Origin: Niveispirillum lacus
GTDB taxonomy: Bacteria > Pseudomonadota > Alphaproteobacteria > Azospirillales > Azospirillaceae
Length of the DNA: 64,000 nt
Reading direction: 5' to 3'
NCBI RefSeq assembly: GCF_002251795.1
Contig: NZ_NOXU01000022.1
Coordinates: forward strand, 1 to 64,000
In this document: positions 59,297-64,000 of the stretch, piece after piece
How the letters are laid out: each line of letters opens with the position of its first letter
Position numbering within the stretch: position 1 is the stretch's first letter
Made by a program: the position numbers and the translations under genes
The notes under the pieces: model-generated
The model's input: the letters and a program-made list of their open reading frames with translations, nothing else
Database searches by the model: none
What the model was told of the DNA's origin: nothing

Positions 59297-59872
59297 ATGA
59301 GCATGCCCCCCGTCGATCCCGCCGCCCTGTCACCGCCACCCCCCAGCATCGGCCCGCGGGTGCGCACCGTGCCACCGGGGGAAGATCGGGAACGGCTGGT
59401 CTGTCCGGACTGTTCCTATATCGCCTATGAGAACCCGAAAATTGTGGTCGGCGCTGTCGTGACCGACAATCTGGGCCGGTTCCTGCTGTGCCGCCGGGCC
59501 ATTCCGCCGCGCAGGGGTTTCTGGACCTTGCCCGCCGGCTACATGGAACTGAACGAGACGACGGAGCAGGGAGCGGCACGCGAGGCGATGGAGGAGGCAG
59601 GCGCCCACATCGCCATCGACGCCCTGCTGGCCATTTACAACATCCCCCGTATTTCCCAGGTGCAGATGATCTACCGCGCAACGCTTGCCGGTCCCACCCT
59701 TGCGGCCGGGACGGAAAGCCTGGAGGTTGCGCTGTTTGACTGGAAGGACATTCCCTGGGATGAGCTGGCCTTTCCCAGTGTCGTCTGGGCCCTGCATGAA
59801 TGGCGGACCAGGGCGGGACAGACAGGCTTTGCCCCCGGCACCAACCCGCCGCCACCCGTCGAGGGCTTGTAA
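59297..59872 (+). CDS. NUDIX hydrolase with a partial zinc ribbon
   Basis: A 191-residue NUDIX protein. After a Pro-rich N-terminus comes [23 protein letters not shown], half of a zinc ribbon as seen in NudC-like enzymes, then the NUDIX box [25 protein letters not shown]. The tail [24 protein letters not shown] is typical of ADP-ribose or NADH pyrophosphatase-like members. Only one CXXC is present, so zinc binding may be lost. The start at 59297 has no clear ribosome-binding site. Confidence 0.85.
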   Translation: MSMPPVDPAALSPPPPSIGPRVRTVPPGEDRERLVCPDCSYIAYENPKIVVGAVVTDNLGRFLLCRRAIPPRRGFWTLPAGYMELNETTEQGAAREAMEEAGAHIAIDALLAIYNIPRISQVQMIYRATLAGPTLAAGTESLEVALFDWKDIPWDELAFPSVVWALHEWRTRAGQTGFAPGTNPPPPVEGL

Positions 59873-59930
59873 CCATCCATTCGTCCGGGCACAGTCGCCT
59901 TCAGAAGCGACCAACAGCCGGACAGAAAAC

Positions 59931-60941
59931 ATGCGCCGTTCCCAAACCGCCGCCCAGGGCACAATCCACCGCCTGACGCTGGACAGCCAGATGCTGCGCG
60001 GCAATCTGATGGGCGACAGCCCGTTGCGGGAGGTGCATGTCTATGTGCCGGCGGGCCATGATGGGCACGACCTGCCGCTGCTGGTCGATATTGTCGGCTA
60101 TACGGCGGGCGGTCCTGCCCATACCAACTGGAAGAACTTTGGCGAGAATCTGCCCGAACGGCTGGACCGGCTGATCGACAGTGGCGCCATGGCGCCGGCG
60201 GTTGTGGCCTTCCCGGATTGCTTCACGCGCCTGGGTGGTAATCAATATATCAATTCTGCCGCGCTGGGCCGTTGGATGGATTTCCTGTGTGACGAAATGG
60301 TGCCCTTTGTTGAAGGCCGGTTCGGTTGTGGTGGCACCGGTCGGCGGGCGATCTTCGGGAAAAGCAGCGGGGGCTATGGTGCGCTGGCGCACGCGTTTCT
60401 GCGGTCCGACATCTGGGCGGCGGCGGCCTGCCATTCGGGTGATATGGGGTTTGAGCTGTGCTATCTGCCCGACATGCCGGGCGTGCTGCGCTCACTGGAC
60501 CGCCATGGCGGTTCCATCGAGCGGTTCATGAATGCGTTTGAGACGGCCCGCAAAGTCGATGGTAAGGATACCCATGTTCTGATGATCCTGTGCATGGCCG
60601 CCACCTATGACCCCGACCCCAGCCAGTATCTGGGCATCCGCCTGCCTGTCACGCCCGACACGTGCGAGGTGATTGAGGAACGCTGGGCCAACTGGCTGGC
60701 ATGGGACCCCGCGCGCATGGTGGAACAGCACGCTGACGCCTTGCGCGGTCTGAAGGGTCTGTTCATCGATTGCGGGGACCGCGACCAGTATAATCTTGTG
60801 TACGGTGCCCGCCGCTTGCACCGTCGCCTGGATCAGTTGGGTGTCCGGCACCGTTATGAGGAATTCCTCGATGACCATTCGTCGGTCGATTACCGGATGG
60901 ATGAAAGCCTGCCCTTCCTGGTCCGCGCCCTGAACGGGTAA
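59931..60941 (+). CDS. Esterase of the alpha/beta hydrolase fold (Fes/esterase-D-like)
   Basis: A 336-residue cytoplasmic hydrolase. The nucleophile Ser is in FGKSSGGYGALAHAF, the acid in DCGDRDQYNLVYGARR, and the His in LDDHSSVDYRM. The N-terminus EVHVYVPAGHDGHDLPLLVDIVGYTAGG matches the esterase family of enterochelin-esterase-like proteins. A helical insert around 200-260 may form a lid. The start is ATG 59931; the frame is open much further upstream but overlaps the NUDIX gene. It is followed by the S4-domain gene after four bases. Confidence 0.85.
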   Translation: MRRSQTAAQGTIHRLTLDSQMLRGNLMGDSPLREVHVYVPAGHDGHDLPLLVDIVGYTAGGPAHTNWKNFGENLPERLDRLIDSGAMAPAVVAFPDCFTRLGGNQYINSAALGRWMDFLCDEMVPFVEGRFGCGGTGRRAIFGKSSGGYGALAHAFLRSDIWAAAACHSGDMGFELCYLPDMPGVLRSLDRHGGSIERFMNAFETARKVDGKDTHVLMILCMAATYDPDPSQYLGIRLPVTPDTCEVIEERWANWLAWDPARMVEQHADALRGLKGLFIDCGDRDQYNLVYGARRLHRRLDQLGVRHRYEEFLDDHSSVDYRMDESLPFLVRALNG

Positions 60942-60945
60942 ACTT

Positions 60946-61290
60946 ATGGCCGACCAGGACATCACCACCCTTGATCCCGCCGATGCCGCCGAAATGGCCA
61001 AGGGCCGTCTGCGGTTAGATAAGTGGCTCTGGTATGCCCGCTTTTTGAAGACCCGCAGTCAGGCGGCCAAGCTGGCCGGGTCGGGCAGCCTGCGTATCGG
61101 CGGCGCGCCAGTGACCAAGGCCAGCCAGGTGGTGAAGGTGGGCGATGTGCTGACCTTCCCGCTGGGTGCCTATGTGCGGGTCATCAAGGTCAAAGCCTTG
61201 GCGGCCCGGCGGGGGCCAGCCCCGGAGGCACAGGCCCTGTATGAAGACCTGGACCCGCCAACGCCGGAGGCGCGGCTGCCGCTTGGGTGA
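60946..61290 (+). CDS. hslR: S4-domain RNA-binding heat-shock protein (Hsp15 / HslR-like)
   Basis: A 114-residue protein with an S4 domain: LRLDKWLWYARFLKTRSQAAKLAGSGSLRIGG, then KASQVVKVGDVLTF, the RNA-contact strand. Hsp15 binds free 50S subunits with a nascent chain after heat shock. The C-terminus is basic then Pro-rich. Four bases separate it from the esterase gene, so the two are probably co-transcribed. Confidence 0.88.
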   Translation: MADQDITTLDPADAAEMAKGRLRLDKWLWYARFLKTRSQAAKLAGSGSLRIGGAPVTKASQVVKVGDVLTFPLGAYVRVIKVKALAARRGPAPEAQALYEDLDPPTPEARLPLG

Positions 61291-61485
61291 CCGACGCCAA
61301 ACTGGTACTAATCCTACCAATCATGCGCCGCCTTGAACGCTGCGTTGCATCCAGGCACCCGGCCAGGGGGCGGCACGCGCTTGCCGTGGTCGGGTCGTGC
61401 CGCTATGCTCCGCCCCACGTAACAATGTGACCGTAAAGCCACCCCCGTCTTTGCGGTTCGATCCTTGACCCCCAGGTGAGTGACC

Positions 61486-62886
61486 ATGGCCCGCACCCTC
61501 TATGACAAGATCTTCGACAGCCATACCGTCCATCGTCAGGAGGACGGCACCGCCGTGCTGTATATCGATCTGCATCTGGTGCATGAGGTGACGAGCCCGC
61601 AGGCCTTTGAAGGTCTGCGTATCGCCGGGCGCAAGCTGCGTCAGCCCAAGAAGACCCTGGCCGTGGCCGACCATAATGTGCCGACCAGCAAGGACCGCCT
61701 GGCCGGCATCAAGAATGAGGAAAGCCGCATCCAGGTGGAGCAACTGGCCATCAATGCCAAGGAATTCGGTGTCGAGTATTTCGACATGAGCGATATCCGC
61801 CAGGGCATTGTGCATGTGGTCGGGCCGGAGCAGGGCGTGACCCAGCCGGGCATGACCATCGTCTGCGGTGACAGCCACACGGCGACCCATGGCGCCTTTG
61901 GCGCGCTGGCCTTTGGCATCGGCACGTCCGACGTGGAGCATGTGCTGGCCACGCAAACCCTGCTGATCAAGAAGTCCAAGAACATGCTGGTGAAGGTCGA
62001 TGGCGACCTGCCGCCGGGTGTCACGGCGAAGGACCTGACGCTGGCCGTGATCGGCAAGCTGGGCACGGCTGGCGGTACCGGCTATGTCATCGAATATGCG
62101 GGCAAGGCTTTCCGCGATCTGTCCATGGAAGGCCGCATGACGGTCTGCAACATGGCCATCGAGGCCGGTGCCCGCGCCGGCCTGATCGCCCCCGATGAAA
62201 AGACCTTCGATTATCTGCGGGGCCGCAACCGTGCCCCGCAGGGTGCGGATTTCGACCGGGCAGTCGAATACTGGAAGTCGCTGCCCAGCGATGAGGGCGC
62301 GGTCTATGACAAGGTCGTGGAACTGAACGCCGCCGATATCGTGCCGCTGGTCACCTGGGGCACCAGCCCGGAAGACGTGGCGCCCATTACCGCCAATGTG
62401 CCCAGCCCGGCCGATTTCAAGGACCCGCACAAGGCCAAGGCCGTGGAACGCTCGCTGGCCTATATGGGCCTGACGCCGGGCACGCCGCTGTCGGAAGTGC
62501 CGGTGCAGAAGGTGTTCATCGGTTCTTGCACCAACAGCCGTATCGAAGATTTGCGCGCCGCCGCCAGCGTGGCCAAGGGCCGCAAGGTGGCCGACGGTGT
62601 CTATGCCATGGTTGTTCCCGGTTCGGGACTGGTGAAGAAGCAGGCCGAGGAAGAAGGCCTGCACACGATCTTCACCGAGGCCGGCTTTGACTGGCGTGAG
62701 CCCGGTTGTTCCATGTGCCTGGCCATGAATGACGACAAGCTGAAGCCCGGCGAACGCTGCGCCAGCACGTCGAACCGCAATTTCGAAAGCCGCCAGGGCC
62801 CCGGTGGCCGCACCCATCTGGTCAGCCCCGCCATGGCCGCTGCCGCTGCCATCAAGGGCCACCTGACCGACGTGCGCAGCCTCTAA
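61486..62886 (+). CDS. leuC: 3-isopropylmalate dehydratase large subunit
   Basis: Isomerises 2- to 3-isopropylmalate in leucine synthesis, with LeuD. The 466-residue aconitase-type protein carries the [4Fe-4S] ligands Cys348 ([13 protein letters not shown]), Cys408 and Cys411 (CSMCLAMN). [34 protein letters not shown] and [19 protein letters not shown] are conserved. The start is ATG 61486 (MARTLYDK) with AGGTGAG upstream; the GTG two codons earlier is an alternative. A terminator follows directly, so leuD and leuB are not in this transcript. Confidence 0.96.
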   Translation: MARTLYDKIFDSHTVHRQEDGTAVLYIDLHLVHEVTSPQAFEGLRIAGRKLRQPKKTLAVADHNVPTSKDRLAGIKNEESRIQVEQLAINAKEFGVEYFDMSDIRQGIVHVVGPEQGVTQPGMTIVCGDSHTATHGAFGALAFGIGTSDVEHVLATQTLLIKKSKNMLVKVDGDLPPGVTAKDLTLAVIGKLGTAGGTGYVIEYAGKAFRDLSMEGRMTVCNMAIEAGARAGLIAPDEKTFDYLRGRNRAPQGADFDRAVEYWKSLPSDEGAVYDKVVELNAADIVPLVTWGTSPEDVAPITANVPSPADFKDPHKAKAVERSLAYMGLTPGTPLSEVPVQKVFIGSCTNSRIEDLRAAASVAKGRKVADGVYAMVVPGSGLVKKQAEEEGLHTIFTEAGFDWREPGCSMCLAMNDDKLKPGERCASTSNRNFESRQGPGGRTHLVSPAMAAAAAIKGHLTDVRSL

Positions 62887-62910
62887 GATCACGAAAAATC
62901 TGACAGCGAT

Positions 62911-62940
62911 GAAGGGGCGTCCAATGGGCGCCCCTTTTTC
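62911..62940 (+). terminator. Rho-independent terminator after leuC
   Basis: AAGGGGCG pairs with CGCCCCTT around a short loop and runs into TTTTTC, 25 bases after the leuC stop. Confidence 0.9.
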
Positions 62941-62966
62941 ATTTCCGCACAGGATCGCCGCTTGCA

Positions 62967-62985
62967 ATTGCGAGTGATTCGCAAT
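62967..62985. promoter_or_regulatory. Fur-like palindromic operator
   Basis: ATTGCGA-GTGAT-TCGCAAT, a perfect 7-base inverted repeat with a 5-base spacer, ends 41 bases before the start of the unknown gene at 63027. It shares its 17-base layout with the site at 41659, upstream of an iron-binding protein gene. The ferric uptake regulator (Fur) is the likeliest protein. Confidence 0.6.
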
Positions 62986-63026
62986 AGGTTTGAGACATTG
63001 ATGGTCAAGCAAGTCTGGAGGCGGCG

Positions 63027-63599
63027 ATGAATGATATGGCGCTGTGGTGGCCCGATCTGGCGGCCGGAACAGGTGTTAGAGACAGCCGAACGGGAGGCAT
63101 CGACCATGCGGAACGGGTGCGATATCTGACCGATCTTCAGCAAGGGGGAACGGTCTTTACCCTGACGCGCGGGGAACAGCTTCTGCTCTGGTCAGCGCGG
63201 CGCTGGCGCCATGGAAGGTTCCGCTGGGACCAGGTGGAGATGGAATTCCGCCGCATGCTGCCGGGCGGTTGGCAGGATGCCCTGATCGCCTGGGAAGAGG
63301 CCCTGGAACTACTGCATCAATATCCGACCGGTCGGCCCGATATTGGAAATGGCTGCCGGTCGGCCCTGTCCACCGACGAACGTGCCCTGCTGACGCTGGT
63401 CGCGGTACTGCAACGCGGGCCCCGTGCCCGCGTGTCGGCCGCGTGGCTGTTGTCCCATCTGATTGCATCCGCCCGGCAGCGAGACCTGGCAGCCGCCTTG
63501 TTGGGCCTGGCAGCGACCCTGTCGCTGGCGGGAACGGAACTGCCCCTGCGGGCTTGTCCCGTTCCCGTCATTGATCATCTGAAAGCCGTGTCCGGATGA
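63027..63599 (+). CDS. Unknown protein behind a Fur-like site
   Basis: Not recognised. A 190-residue soluble protein, Trp- and Arg-rich in the first half (LLLWSARRWRHGRFRWDQVEMEFRRMLPG) and helical with few charges in the second half (AAALLGLAATLSLAGTELPL). No signal peptide, transmembrane helix or Cys cluster is seen; CRSALS and ACPVPV each have one Cys. GGAGG lies about eight bases before ATG 63027. The palindrome at 62967 suggests iron-responsive expression. It is convergent with gpt. Confidence 0.65.
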   Translation: MNDMALWWPDLAAGTGVRDSRTGGIDHAERVRYLTDLQQGGTVFTLTRGEQLLLWSARRWRHGRFRWDQVEMEFRRMLPGGWQDALIAWEEALELLHQYPTGRPDIGNGCRSALSTDERALLTLVAVLQRGPRARVSAAWLLSHLIASARQRDLAAALLGLAATLSLAGTELPLRACPVPVIDHLKAVSG

Positions 63600-63608
63600 T
63601 CGAACCGG

Positions 63609-64000
63609 TCAGCGCTCGATCTGGAGATAGCTCACAGGCAGCAGGTCCCAGGGGAAGTAAATCCAGGTATCCTGGCTGACCTCAGTGATGAAGGTATCGA
63701 CCAGGGGGCGACCCGCCGGTTTGGCATAGAGCGTGGCAAAATGGGCGTTGGGCAGCAGCTTGCGCACATAGGCGGCCGTTTTACCCGTATCGACCAGATC
63801 GTCGATCAGCAGCCAGTCCTTGCCGCCATCGGTGACGGCGTCGGCGGCTTTCAGCACCTTGATTTCACCCTGCGTCTGGTGATCATAGCTTTTGACCGAA
63901 ATGGTCTCGACGACCCGGATATCCAGTTCGCGCGCGATGATGGCCGCCGGAACGAGACCGCCGCGCGTGATGGCGATGATACCCTTCCACTGGGTGTGAT
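63609..64000 (-). CDS. gpt: Xanthine phosphoribosyltransferase, C-terminal part
   Basis: Salvages xanthine and guanine by transferring phosphoribose from PRPP. The visible 130 residues run from the right edge, so the N-terminus is outside. The first residues seen, [20 protein letters not shown], are the typical start of the core; the PRPP-binding loop is [14 protein letters not shown], and [12 protein letters not shown] near the end is characteristic of Gpt. The stop is at 63609-63611. It is convergent with the unknown gene, 9 bases away. Confidence 0.9.
   Translation of the reverse strand, partial: HTQWKGIIAITRGGLVPAAIIARELDIRVVETISVKSYDHQTQGEIKVLKAADAVTDGGKDWLLIDDLVDTGKTAAYVRKLLPNAHFATLYAKPAGRPLVDTFITEVSQDTWIYFPWDLLPVSYLQIER

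Noticed and set aside
1-64000. tRNA or rRNA genes
   Set aside because: I searched by eye for the T-arm pattern GTTCGAAT/GTTCAAAT with a matching acceptor stem and for rRNA-like blocks, and found none; a covariance search would be decisive.

Overview
The window is a GC-rich bacterial chromosome segment. Gene content and order point to an alphaproteobacterium of the Rhodospirillales, probably close to Azospirillum/Niveispirillum. The evidence is the argJ-mutT pair, the hrcA-grpE / rph-rdgB block, a petA-petB-petC (fbcFBC) cytochrome bc1 operon, a DUF1178 protein, an IalB-like protein beside thrS, and the zinc-ribbon / ftsX / ydcF / plsC block. Almost all bases are in ordinary chromosomal genes. 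I found no rRNA, tRNA, CRISPR array, prophage or complete insertion sequence.

Layout. 1-10 kb: end of a spore-coat-U-like secreted protein, prfA, a thioredoxin-fold protein, a methyltransferase, a zinc-ribbon membrane protein, ftsX (without ftsE), ydcF, an acyltransferase, small envelope proteins and a glyoxylate-reductase-type dehydrogenase. 10-15.4 kb: a spacer with two copies of an inverted-repeat element, a PAS-like protein facing a methyltransferase with an abnormal C-terminal run-on, a DUF1178 protein, rpsO and pnp. 15.4-17.6 kb: the most accessory-looking stretch, with an orphan YefM-type antitoxin ending in a REP-like palindrome, followed by a translationally coupled ATPase plus TOPRIM-like nuclease pair. 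The ATPase carries a sharply AT-rich internal block. 17.7-22.4 kb: a yjfL/yjfJ/yjfM/yjfC-type envelope-stress operon (DUF350, PspA-like, DUF1190 lipoprotein, glutathionylspermidine-synthase-like ATP-grasp enzyme) followed by an MmyB-type regulator.

22.4-31 kb: mutT, argJ, rpsA, cmk, an alpha/beta hydrolase, a MASE1 sensor kinase and an unknown coiled-coil protein. 31-38.4 kb: a polar amino-acid ABC transporter operon with a glycosyltransferase inserted in it, then infC (AUA start) and thrS. 38.5-47 kb: IalB-like protein, M48 protease with DUF898 protein, an iron-binding SBP with a Fur-like site, asparaginase, an RNA methyltransferase, a small secreted protein with a TonB-box-like motif, a RibD-like reductase and a lone SBP. 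47-51.7 kb: rdgB, rph, hrcA, grpE and an RluA-type pseudouridine synthase. 51.8-58.4 kb: cytochrome bc1 operon, coaBC, dut, and an Rrf2 regulator beside cysK with a candidate operator. 58.4-64 kb: a decayed toxin-antitoxin remnant, nucleotidyltransferase, NUDIX hydrolase, esterase, S4-domain protein, leuC, an unknown gene behind a second Fur-like site, and gpt running off the right end.

The best candidate for an undescribed system is the ATPase/TOPRIM pair at 15855-17581, a split-OLD-like architecture consistent with anti-phage or plasmid defence. Remnants of three other toxin-antitoxin-type loci (15478, 47993, 58430) suggest repeated gain and loss of such elements at otherwise conserved housekeeping junctions.
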